Shown here: positions 42,436-50,408 of the stretch, piece by piece
Layout: each line of letters starts with the position of its first letter
Position numbering within the stretch: the first letter of the stretch is position 1
Assembly (NCBI GenBank): GCA_023408315.1
Contig: JAEYKI010000008.1
Coordinates: 496,001-560,000, forward strand
Direction of reading: 5' to 3'
Length of the DNA: 64,000 bases
From: Bacillota bacterium
Lineage (GTDB): Bacteria; Bacillota; Clostridia; Christensenellales; Christensenellaceae
The notes under the pieces: generated by a model
What the model was told of the DNA's origin: nothing
Databases searched by the model: none
Seen by the model: the letters and a program-made list of their open reading frames with translations, nothing else
Position numbers and translations under genes: made by a program

Positions 42436-43278
42436 TTACTTCAGCAGATACGTCGCGCTTACCGAAGCGCTCACTTCCACCTGCCCGGGCGATACGTTCA
42501 CGGATGAATCTGCGGAGCCCGCAACTTTCACCGCAGCATCCGCCATCGGGTAATACACACCGCCCTGGTTCACTTCCGATACGTCCAGAACGCGGTCAAT
42601 GGTCAGGCTGCCTGCGGCAGCCATTTTCTGGGCCTTGTCCGCAACGCTGGTCATAGCCTTCTGCAGCGCCTCCATATACACCTTATCCCTGTCCTGAATG
42701 TCAAAGGTCAGCGAATATGTTACGTTTGCGCCTGCGGAAATGGCAGCGTCAATCACCTTGCCCACATTGGCAATCTCCGTCACCTTCACCCTGTAATCCG
42801 CCTGCATGTTATACTTCTTGGTGTCCGTATAATCCTGGTACAGGTTGATGTTGCTGGTCTGAATGTCCTCTTCCTTTACGCCCTGCGCCTTAACGGCCGC
42901 CACAAGCGCGTTTGCAATCTTGCTGTTTGCGTTCTGCGCCGCGTCTGCGGAGCTGCCCTGGGTGGTCACGCCCAGCGTCACATACGCAACGTCGGGCAGA
43001 ACCTTCACCGTCTCGGTGGCGGTCACGCTCATCCGGCTCCTGTCGTCAATGTTTGCTGTTGCCTGCGCGCTCGGGGTTGCAACGGCAGTGCTGATGGCGG
43101 GTTCCGCCTTTTCACTGGCGCTGGAAGTTTCCTGCGGCTCCACAGAAACGCTTGGCGCTGCCGAAGACGCGCTGGCGCTGCCGGAAGGTTGCTGCAACAA
43201 CGGAAGCTGTCCCTGGCATCCTGTTAATAATACAGCCGCCAAAACTGTAACAATGGCAATAATCATCCACTTTTTCAT
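42436..43278 (-). CDS. SIMPL-domain (DUF541) lipoprotein
   Basis: 280 residues. A type II signal peptide with lipobox LLTGC puts the acylated Cys at residue 21. A Ser/Ala/Pro-rich linker (about 25-75) precedes the SIMPL/DUF541 domain (about 80-280), with the start RMSVTATETVKVLPDVAYVTLGVTTQG. SIMPL proteins form large oligomers at the cell surface or periplasm; their roles are poorly defined (stress resistance, toxin-related). Here it is probably membrane-anchored outside the cell. GGAGAA precedes ATG 43278. Monocistronic. Confidence 0.88.
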   Translation of the reverse strand: MKKWMIIAIVTVLAAVLLTGCQGQLPLLQQPSGSASASSAAPSVSVEPQETSSASEKAEPAISTAVATPSAQATANIDDRSRMSVTATETVKVLPDVAYVTLGVTTQGSSADAAQNANSKIANALVAAVKAQGVKEEDIQTSNINLYQDYTDTKKYNMQADYRVKVTEIANVGKVIDAAISAGANVTYSLTFDIQDRDKVYMEALQKAMTSVADKAQKMAAAGSLTIDRVLDVSEVNQGGVYYPMADAAVKVAGSADSSVNVSPGQVEVSASVSATYLLK

Positions 43279-43484
43279 GTCGTTCTCCTTTTCTTTTTTC
43301 CTTTTCCTTTTGTCCGTTAGACTTTTTTCCCCCAGGTTTGTTCCATATTGGTATGAAATAATTTTTACCAGTTGTTTCCGGATTCAAACAATATTTTTCT
43401 TTTTTTTAACCTGCGCAATTAAAGGTTTTTTAGAAGGTCCCGTCGAAAATAATATGGTATTAAATTTATTGCTTTGGAGGCATT

Positions 43485-43955
43485 ATGCTAAGCATCAGAA
43501 CCGCAACCAGGGAAGACATCCCCACCATTAAACGCTTTATACTGGAACTGGCCGAATACGAAAAACTGCTGGATTGGGTAGCCGCAGACGAAGCCAATAT
43601 AGAACAAGCCCTCTTTGTGGAACAAAGCGCCCGCGCCGCCATTGTGGAATACGGCGGCCAGCCCGTGGGGCATGTGATTTATTTTTACAACTTTTCCACA
43701 TTCCTGTGCCTGAAAGGGCTGTATGTGGAAGACGTTTATATCGTACCAGAGATGCGGGGCCGCGGCTTTGGCAAGGCGGTGTTCAAATACCTGGCGCAGA
43801 TAGCGGTGCAGGAGAATTGCGGCCGCATGGAATGGGCCTGCCTTTCCTGGAACAAACCGTCCATTGCTTTCTACGAAGGCCTTGGCGCGCATATGATGGA
43901 CGACTGGCGAATGTTCCGCCTGGACAAGCCGGAGATAAACAAACTGGCTGAATAA
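43485..43955 (+). CDS. GNAT family N-acetyltransferase
   Basis: 156 residues. Acetyl-CoA binding motif A is VYIVPEMRGRGFGKAVFKYLAQIA (pattern R-G-x-G-x-A) at about residues 85-108. The N-terminal IRTATREDIPTIKRFILELAEYEKL and the C-terminal CLSWNKPSIAFYEGLGAHMMDDWRMFRLD block resemble diamine (spermidine/spermine) N-acetyltransferases, but the substrate is unproven. GGAGG lies before ATG 43485. It is followed 69 bases later by an MFS permease on the same strand. Confidence 0.88.
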   Translation: MLSIRTATREDIPTIKRFILELAEYEKLLDWVAADEANIEQALFVEQSARAAIVEYGGQPVGHVIYFYNFSTFLCLKGLYVEDVYIVPEMRGRGFGKAVFKYLAQIAVQENCGRMEWACLSWNKPSIAFYEGLGAHMMDDWRMFRLDKPEINKLAE

Positions 43956-44023
43956 AAAAGTTCAAGCCGTTTTTATATTGTCTATATAACCGCATACTGT
44001 GCGTAATAAACAGGGAGGTTCGT

Positions 44024-45298
44024 ATGAAACTGGACTATAAAAAAACCATGCTCATCGGATTCGGTTTCCTGGCGGTCAGCATCGCCTGGGCGGTCTACAA
44101 CGCCTATGTGCCGCTGCTTTTGCAGAATTACATTCAGGAAACCTGGATCATCGGCGCCATTATGACCATAGACAATGTGTTCGGCGCCGTTTTCCAGCCG
44201 CTCTTCGGCAACATTTCAGACAAAACCAAAACCCGCTTCGGCCGCAGGATGCCGTTCATAATGATCGGCATCCCCATTTGCGCAGCCGCTTTCTTCTTTG
44301 TACCCTTCACCACGGTGTTCTGGGCCCTTATATCCGTACTTATACTGTTCAATTTTGTCATGTCCACCTGGCGCTCGCCGGTGGTCGCCCTGATGCCGGA
44401 TTTAACCCCTTCCCGCTTCCGCAGCCAGGCAAACGGCATCATCAATTTTATGGGCGGCATTGGCTCGCTCATCGCGTTTCTGGCGGGCGGCCTGCTGTTC
44501 AACTGGGGCGGCATGGCCTATCCCTTCATGGCTTCCTCCATTGTAATGGTCATTGCTCTCATTATCCTTAAAATTTTCATCAAGGAACCCATGCACCCCA
44601 TCGAAGTGGAAGAAGAAAAAACGGAGGAGAAGAAGCCGGAGCTTACCGAAGCGGACAAAAAGCGCAGGCGCAAAAGTCTGCTTGCCATCCTCTTTGCTAT
44701 CCTGTTCTGGTTCACGGGCTATAATGCGGTGGAAACGTTCTTCTCCCTGTATGTCACCAACACGCTGACGGACGCGGCGGGAAAAGCCTTGAGCGGCGGA
44801 GACGCCAGCCTGATGCTTTCGCTGTTCTCCCTATCCTTCCTCATCTTCGCCATCCCGGCGGGATTCATCGGCGGCAAAGTGGGGCGCAAAAAAACCATCA
44901 TCACCGGGCTTGCGGGCATAACGGCCCTTTTTGCGATTATGTACTTTATCAGCGCGCAGAATATCCTGTACATTATGTTGGTGCTGGGCGGCATCTGCTG
45001 GGCTGCCATCAACGTAAACTCCCTTCCCATGGTGGTGGACATGACCGGTTATTCCTCGCTGGGTAAATACACGGGGTATTATTACCTGTTCTCCTTCAGC
45101 GCATCCATCGTCAGCCCCATCCTGTTCGGCGCGCTGCGCGACTTAACGCAAAGCTACCATATCCTGTTCATCTATTCCGCAATTGCTTTCGCTGTTGCCC
45201 TTTTGTGCATGCTTCTGATTGGGCGCGGCGACGGGGAAGCCCCAAAAACCAAAGCAGAGAAAGCTACGCTTAAAACCGGATTCACCGACGTGGCTTGA
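44024..45298 (+). CDS. MFS permease, SLC45/GPH-like
   Basis: 424 residues, about 12 membrane helices with a long basic/acidic loop at about 190-220 (EEEKTEEKKPELTEADKKRRRKS). The N-half motif GNISDKTKTRFGRRMPFI between helices 2 and 3 is the variant of the MFS A-motif found in glycoside-proton symporters and SLC45-type sucrose transporters. It likely carries a sugar or glycoside with protons. GGGAGG lies before ATG 44024. It is followed by a short palindromic repeat (45308-45353) and no clear terminator. Confidence 0.82.
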   Translation: MKLDYKKTMLIGFGFLAVSIAWAVYNAYVPLLLQNYIQETWIIGAIMTIDNVFGAVFQPLFGNISDKTKTRFGRRMPFIMIGIPICAAAFFFVPFTTVFWALISVLILFNFVMSTWRSPVVALMPDLTPSRFRSQANGIINFMGGIGSLIAFLAGGLLFNWGGMAYPFMASSIVMVIALIILKIFIKEPMHPIEVEEEKTEEKKPELTEADKKRRRKSLLAILFAILFWFTGYNAVETFFSLYVTNTLTDAAGKALSGGDASLMLSLFSLSFLIFAIPAGFIGGKVGRKKTIITGLAGITALFAIMYFISAQNILYIMLVLGGICWAAINVNSLPMVVDMTGYSSLGKYTGYYYLFSFSASIVSPILFGALRDLTQSYHILFIYSAIAFAVALLCMLLIGRGDGEAPKTKAEKATLKTGFTDVA

Positions 45299-45307
45299 TT
45301 ATTATTT

Positions 45308-45353
45308 GGAGGCTCCCGCCTCCCCCTCGAAGGTGGACTGTCCGTCCCCCTTC
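45308..45353. repeat. Short palindromic intergenic element, copy A
   Basis: Two hairpins in tandem: GGAGGC/GCCTCC (45308-45313/45318-45323), then GAAGG-GGAC/GTCC-CCTTC (45329-45338/45344-45353). It is followed by pyrimidine-rich TGCTCCCCCTGGTTTT. The second hairpin and its flank resemble the element at 61361-61386. Confidence 0.4.
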
Positions 45354-45426
45354 CGACGTACGGGCTACGCTCTTACTGCTCCCCCTGGTTTTGGCGTACC
45401 TTAGAGGCTCTTTAAAAGGAAATAGC

Positions 45427-45855
45427 ATGAACCGAGAAGAATTTAATACGCTTGACGATCAACAGCTCATATGGGCATGTGTGGAGCCGGCCATTCTTAA
45501 AGCGCGCGGAAAAGACCCGGAGACAAAATCCAGGGTCATAAAACAGTTAAACGATGGGCAGCGGGCGCTGTTCCTGTTCCAGGTGCTGTACGGCCATATG
45601 CACAGCGGGACGGCCCAATTCTTTGGGTATTTATCCTATCTTACGGATCAACTTGACATCTGGGCGGCTATAAAATCGTCAATGAAGTATTTTGGAGATA
45701 TGGAAATGGCTGATTTCATAGAAAAAATGGAGCGGGCTTATACAGCCAAGAATATTCCTCTGGATGAACTGGACGCAGCGTACCAAAAGTTGATTCCGGA
45801 AACAGTCAGGCGCATCGGCGCTTGTATCCGCCGCAATCCGCATGAATTTATATAA
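45427..45855 (+). CDS. DUF4375/DMP19-like protein
   Basis: 142 residues from ATG 45427, chosen by AAAAGGA 7 bases upstream. It is helical with no signal peptide or membrane segment. The LNDGQRALFLFQVLYGHMHSGTAQFFGYLS region followed by AAIKSSMKYFGDMEMADFIEKMERAY looks like the DMP19/DUF4375 pattern (NGG..QFF.N, then an aging helix pair). Function unknown; related proteins are found as immunity-like or DNA-mimic proteins, which cannot be concluded here. It stands between the permease and a bidirectional terminator. Confidence 0.5.
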   Translation: MNREEFNTLDDQQLIWACVEPAILKARGKDPETKSRVIKQLNDGQRALFLFQVLYGHMHSGTAQFFGYLSYLTDQLDIWAAIKSSMKYFGDMEMADFIEKMERAYTAKNIPLDELDAAYQKLIPETVRRIGACIRRNPHEFI

Positions 45856-45870
45856 CCAAACGGTTGAAGA

Positions 45871-45898
45871 AAAGCCCCGGCAATAAAGCCGGGGCTTT
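45871..45898. terminator. Bidirectional terminator
   Basis: Perfect 11-bp stem AAAGCCCCGGC/GCCGGGGCTTT (45871-45881/45888-45898) with a 6-base loop, between convergent genes ending at 45855 (+) and 45938 (-). Confidence 0.85.
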
Positions 45899-45937
45899 GA
45901 TATAACATACTGGAACGCTCACTCATGCTGCTGGCAG

Positions 45938-47257
45938 CTAATTGGCCAGCAGGCAAACCATTGCCTTTACCAGATAGTGGTCCTTTATTTCCATTACCTT
46001 AACGGACAGGCCAAACTCCTCCAGTTCGGGCGTGCTCCCGTCTTCAGGCACAAAGCCAAGCAACCCAAACACCAGCCCGCCAAACGTTTCGTAGTCGTCC
46101 TCCGGCAAAAGAACGCCCAGTTGCTCCGCAACCATGCCCAGGGGCGCTGAACCCTGAATGATCCATGTTTGCGGGTCAACAAGCTCTATTTCCGGCGGTT
46201 CGTCAGGAACAGAAATATCGTTCTCCAAATCGCCCACAATCTGCTCCAAAAGATCGTTCATGGTTATAATGCCGCTCACGCCGCCGTATTCGTCCAAAAC
46301 CACCGCAAAGTGGTTCCGGCTCTTCTTCATATTGCGAAATAAAACGTCGGTCCGTACCGTTTCCGGAACAAAATACGCGGGTTTAACCGCGGCTTTCAAT
46401 ACTTTTTCTCTTGTTTTATCCGCTATCCTGAAATAATCCTTCACGTTCAGCACGCCAACAATATCATCCGTATTCTTGCTGCAAATGGGAAAAACGGAAT
46501 GCCTGCTTTCCTTCATGGTCTTTTCCCATTCCTCATCGGTTTCATCCAGCCAAAGCAAAGACAACTCGGTTCTGTGGGTCATAATCTCGCCTGCCATCTT
46601 ATCGTCAAATTCAAATATATTCTGAATCATTTCTTTTTCATCATAGTCAATGGCGCCTTTTTCGCTTCCGGCGTCTACCATCAGGCGAATCTCTTCTTCC
46701 GTTATTTTCTCATCTTCCGTATTTGGGTCAATGCGGAAAATGCGCAAAATCGCATTGGTGGATGCGGTCAGCGCTCCAACCAGGGGCGCGAATATCTTGG
46801 ATATCCCATAAACAAGGCCAGACATGGCAAGTGCCAGCCTTTCGGCATTTCTCATCGCCATTCTTTTGGGAACAAGCTCGCCAAAAACCAAGGTGAAATA
46901 AGACAGGATCAAAGTAATAACAATAACCGCAATAGAATCCAGCGTTGCAACAGGAAGATCGGCTCCAAGGCTAACGAGCCATGTTACCAGATAATCGGAA
47001 AAGTTGTCCGCCGCAAAAGCGCTCCCCAAAAAACCCGCAAGCGTTATGCCCACCTGTATGGTCGCCAGAAAACGTGCGGGCTGATCCGTCAATTTGGTAA
47101 GCCTGAGCGCGCGTTTGTCTCCCGCCGCGGCAAGCTTTGCAAGCTTGTTGTCGTTCATGGAAATCACCGCAATTTCGGCGCAGGCAAAAATCGCGTTCAC
47201 AAATATCAAAAAAATCTGCAAGAGCACCTGCAAGAGTAAAGCGCCGCTGTCTGTCAA
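45938..47257 (-). CDS. CNNM/HlyC-type protein with DUF21 and CBS domains
   Basis: 439 residues. An N-terminal DUF21/CNNM membrane domain with four helices covers about 1-195, two CBS domains (about 205-345, including MTHRTELSLLWLDETDEE and YGGVSGIITMNDLLEQIVGDL) bind adenine nucleotides, and a C-terminal CorC_HlyC domain (about 360-435) follows. Often annotated as hemolysin; the better supported role for CNNM relatives is magnesium or other cation transport. The start is TTG 47257 with GGGGG upstream. It stands 174 bases from the GtrB-like gene, likely its own unit. Confidence 0.9.
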   Translation of the reverse strand: MTDSGALLLQVLLQIFLIFVNAIFACAEIAVISMNDNKLAKLAAAGDKRALRLTKLTDQPARFLATIQVGITLAGFLGSAFAADNFSDYLVTWLVSLGADLPVATLDSIAVIVITLILSYFTLVFGELVPKRMAMRNAERLALAMSGLVYGISKIFAPLVGALTASTNAILRIFRIDPNTEDEKITEEEIRLMVDAGSEKGAIDYDEKEMIQNIFEFDDKMAGEIMTHRTELSLLWLDETDEEWEKTMKESRHSVFPICSKNTDDIVGVLNVKDYFRIADKTREKVLKAAVKPAYFVPETVRTDVLFRNMKKSRNHFAVVLDEYGGVSGIITMNDLLEQIVGDLENDISVPDEPPEIELVDPQTWIIQGSAPLGMVAEQLGVLLPEDDYETFGGLVFGLLGFVPEDGSTPELEEFGLSVKVMEIKDHYLVKAMVCLLAN

Positions 47258-47431
47258 ATATAAAACCCCCTATATAGCTTAATTTTTTCTGCTGAATCTA
47301 TACAAAAAGACACATACAAATAAATTGCAGCCAATTTCTTTGACATGTGCCGTGTTTGGTTTTTTAGCAATCCTGTTATAGATAAGTGTGAATCGTCCAC
47401 TTAAAAGAAACTCCTTGGGCTTAAAAAGCGC

Positions 47432-48376
47432 CTATTTCACTATCTTCTCAATAATATACTTGGGCCTCTTCTTGGTTTCCATATACACCTTGCCTACATA
47501 CTCGCCCACTATGCCAATGGCGAAAAGCTGCAGGCCGCCCAAAATCCACACAGAGATCACGGTGCTTGTCCAGCCCGCCACGGTATTGCCCAAAGCGTTT
47601 TCCACCAGTGAATAAATCAAAATGGCAATGCTTACTAAAAATATGAGCATGCCCAGGGTGGTGATCATGCGGATGGGCTTGATTGAAAAAGACGTGATGC
47701 CGTCAAACGCAAGCTGCAGCATTTTGGAGAGCGGATACTTGGATTCCCCCGCAAACCGCTCGCCGCGGTCATATTCCACCGTCGCGGTTTTAAAGCCAAT
47801 CTGCATCACAATGCCGCGCAAAAACAGGTTAACCTCGTCAAATTCCTCAAGCGCGTCCAGCGCCCGCCTGCTCATCAAACGGTAATCCGCGTGATTAAAA
47901 ACAACCTCCACGCCAAACGCCTTTAAAAGTTTGTAAAAAGACTGCGCCGTGCCGCGTTTGAACGCGGTGTCCGTAGACCTGTCCTTCCGTACGCCAAACA
48001 CAATGTCGCAGCCGTCGTAATAGTTTTTCATAAAATCGGGCAGCACGCCCAGGTCGTCCTGCAGGTCCGCGTCCAGGGAAATCGTCACGTCCGCAAATTG
48101 CTTGGCGGTCATCAACCCCGCCAGCAACGCGTTCTGATGCCCGCGGTTGCGCGAGAGCTTAACGCCCATAATCTGTTTATTCTCTTCCGCCAGTCTGGAA
48201 ATCAAGCTCCATGTAATGTCCCGGGAACCGTCGTCCACAAATAAAATACGGCTGTCTTCGTTTGCAAGTTTGTTCTGGATCATACCGTCCAGCACCGCAA
48301 GCAGCCGCATCGAGGTTTCCGGTAAAACCTCCTGTTCGTTGTAGCATGGTACTACCAGACATAATGTATCCGCCAT
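47432..48376 (-). CDS. GtrB-like bactoprenol glycosyltransferase (GT2)
   Basis: 314 residues from the second ATG (48376), because AGGTG is 7 bases before it and overlaps the first ATG (48382). The GT2 domain has VVPCYNEQEVL, FVDDGSRD and DADLQDD (metal-binding Asp motif) plus NRGHQNALLAG. Two C-terminal membrane helices (about 225-245 and 260-285) are followed by VGEYVGKVYMETKKRPKYII. Relatives (GtrB, CsbB, YkcC) move glucose or GlcNAc from the nucleotide sugar to undecaprenyl phosphate, for cell-surface decoration. It is third in the glgP-GH13-GT operon with a 17-base gap. Confidence 0.88.
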   Translation of the reverse strand: MADTLCLVVPCYNEQEVLPETSMRLLAVLDGMIQNKLANEDSRILFVDDGSRDITWSLISRLAEENKQIMGVKLSRNRGHQNALLAGLMTAKQFADVTISLDADLQDDLGVLPDFMKNYYDGCDIVFGVRKDRSTDTAFKRGTAQSFYKLLKAFGVEVVFNHADYRLMSRRALDALEEFDEVNLFLRGIVMQIGFKTATVEYDRGERFAGESKYPLSKMLQLAFDGITSFSIKPIRMITTLGMLIFLVSIAILIYSLVENALGNTVAGWTSTVISVWILGGLQLFAIGIVGEYVGKVYMETKKRPKYIIEKIVK

Positions 48377-48393
48377 TTTCATTCACCTTTGCT

Positions 48394-50397
48394 TTATTCT
48401 ATTTTAATTAAGGCGCAGCCTGCGGGCTGAATTTCTCCGCTTACAATCCCTTTCCCGGCAAAATATTTCTTTCCGGTCAATTGGCATACGGCGGATGTGT
48501 GCTCCATGCTGCGGAGCGCTTCCATTCTGTCCGCGTCCACGCATTCCCTTGCATCCAAAAGATCAAGGGCAAAATACCCGCTGTGCCCGGCTCTGTTCAC
48601 CACAGTTAAATATACACCATTTTCCACAGGCTCGTCAAACATATCTTTGCCTGCCGCAACAAAACGCAGGATCATAATCATATTTTCGCTGGCTGCGTAA
48701 AACGAATACGCTCCCGTCTTCAGAGCGTCAGAGGCGTTGCGAATGCCGGACAACTGCCTGTAGAATTTCTGCAGGCCAGGGTTATCCAGCTTCAGCGGGC
48801 CGCGGTTGAACGGATCGTTCAGGCCGTCCATTCCCGCCTCGTCCCCGTAATAAACACACGGTACGCCGGGCAGTGAAAACTGTATGGCCGCCGCCAGCTT
48901 CTGCATCCTTTCCCCCTGCTCCTTCTGGCCGGGCAGCACCACAAAATGCGCCTGCTGCTCGCGGGTAAGCCCCGCGGCCCTTGCGCCGGTGGAAAGCACG
49001 GTGTGGATGCGCTCCACGTCGTGGGAAGATAGCAGGTTCATCAGGCAAAAATACATGGGTTTGGGATAATTCTGGCTCTGCCCAATCAAAAAATCCTTCA
49101 GGGTAAACGCGTTTATCTTAAACGTTAAAAAATCAATTACCGCGGTGCGCAGCGGGTAGTTCATCACACTGTCCAAAGCGCGCCCCAATGCATACGCGCG
49201 GTTTTTGCCATAGCTCTGTTTGGTGGTCGCGTCTTCCCACACCTCGCCCAGCAGCACGCGGTCCTCTCCCACGGTTTTGGCTGCCTGCCGCATCAGCTCT
49301 ATGGTATCGTCGGGCAGTTCGTCCGCCACGTCCAGCCGGAAACCCGCGGCCCCTGCGCGCAGCCAGCGCTTTATAACGCTGTCCTTGCCCTCAATCGCGG
49401 CATGAACCCAGCCGGGGTCGTGCTCGTTCACCTCGGGCAGGGTTTTGAATCCCCACCAGCTTTTGTACAAATCCGGAAACCGCTCAAACGTATACCAGCC
49501 GTAGTACGGCGATTCCGGTCCCTGGCACGCGCCCTTTTCTTGATACGAGCCATATTGGTTAAAATATACACTGTCCGCCCCCGTGTGTGAAAACACGCCG
49601 TCCAGCAGCACGCGTATACCCATCTCCTCCGCTTTCCGGAACAGTTCGGCAAGATCCTCGTTCGTCCCCAAAAAAGGATCCACCTTCTCATAATCTGCGG
49701 TGTTGTACCGGTGGTTGGACGCTGATTCAAACACCGGGTTCAGATACAACACGCCAACGCCCAGCTCTTTTAAATACGAAAGCTTGTTTATAATCCCGCG
49801 GATATCCCCGCCGTAATAATCGCAGGGCTCATAGTCCTGTTTGCCGGGCAGGGGCAGATGCAGCGGCGCTTCGTCCCAGCCCTGATGCATATATACTTCC
49901 CTGCCCATGGATTTGTGGTACTTCTCCCCTGCCTGCCTGTTTGCGGGGTCGCCCGCGGCAAACCGGTCGGGAAATATCTGGTACATGGTGGATTTACGGA
50001 GCCACGCTGGCGTGGCAAATTCCCTGTCGTATACCGTGATCTGGAATGCGGGAGGCTTCTCCCAGTATATTTTGCCCAGGCAGGGCGCGCAATTAAAGTT
50101 ACGCCCATAGTATACGTGCGTGTCGCCGGACCGCAGGGAAAAATAATACCAAAGCACGCAGGGATAATCCGGCATCGTAAACGTAACAAACCAGTATCCG
50201 TCCGCAAACTGCATCGCGTAATCAAAGGCGCTGCTCCCAATCAAAAGGGTCAGGTTAACGTTTTCAAACCAGGCGCCGTGTACCAAGAGCCTGATTGTAA
50301 CGCTTTCCCCCGTTTTGAGCGCGCCCAGCGGGCTGCGGTATTTCGGCTTTGCGGCGTTGTGCACAACGCTCCGCTCCAAATCAAGCCCAGAAAACAT
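48394..50397 (-). CDS. GH13 alpha-glucan hydrolase (neopullulanase-like)
   Basis: 667 residues. An N-terminal CBM34-like beta domain (about 1-125) is followed by the alpha-amylase barrel (about 135-550) and a C-terminal beta domain. Catalytic residues: nucleophile Asp356 in AGFRLDVADEL, acid/base Glu385 in LLGEVWED, stabiliser Asp460 in LLSSHDVERI. MYQIFPDRF and LLDGVFSHTG are typical for the neopullulanase/cyclomaltodextrinase/maltogenic amylase subfamily. No signal peptide, so it works in the cytosol on malto-oligosaccharides, cyclodextrins or glycogen branches. It is 11 bases after glgP: they would degrade the same polymer. Confidence 0.92.
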   Translation of the reverse strand: MFSGLDLERSVVHNAAKPKYRSPLGALKTGESVTIRLLVHGAWFENVNLTLLIGSSAFDYAMQFADGYWFVTFTMPDYPCVLWYYFSLRSGDTHVYYGRNFNCAPCLGKIYWEKPPAFQITVYDREFATPAWLRKSTMYQIFPDRFAAGDPANRQAGEKYHKSMGREVYMHQGWDEAPLHLPLPGKQDYEPCDYYGGDIRGIINKLSYLKELGVGVLYLNPVFESASNHRYNTADYEKVDPFLGTNEDLAELFRKAEEMGIRVLLDGVFSHTGADSVYFNQYGSYQEKGACQGPESPYYGWYTFERFPDLYKSWWGFKTLPEVNEHDPGWVHAAIEGKDSVIKRWLRAGAAGFRLDVADELPDDTIELMRQAAKTVGEDRVLLGEVWEDATTKQSYGKNRAYALGRALDSVMNYPLRTAVIDFLTFKINAFTLKDFLIGQSQNYPKPMYFCLMNLLSSHDVERIHTVLSTGARAAGLTREQQAHFVVLPGQKEQGERMQKLAAAIQFSLPGVPCVYYGDEAGMDGLNDPFNRGPLKLDNPGLQKFYRQLSGIRNASDALKTGAYSFYAASENMIMILRFVAAGKDMFDEPVENGVYLTVVNRAGHSGYFALDLLDARECVDADRMEALRSMEHTSAVCQLTGKKYFAGKGIVSGEIQPAGCALIKIE

Positions 50398-50408
50398 CAG
50401 GCGCTACC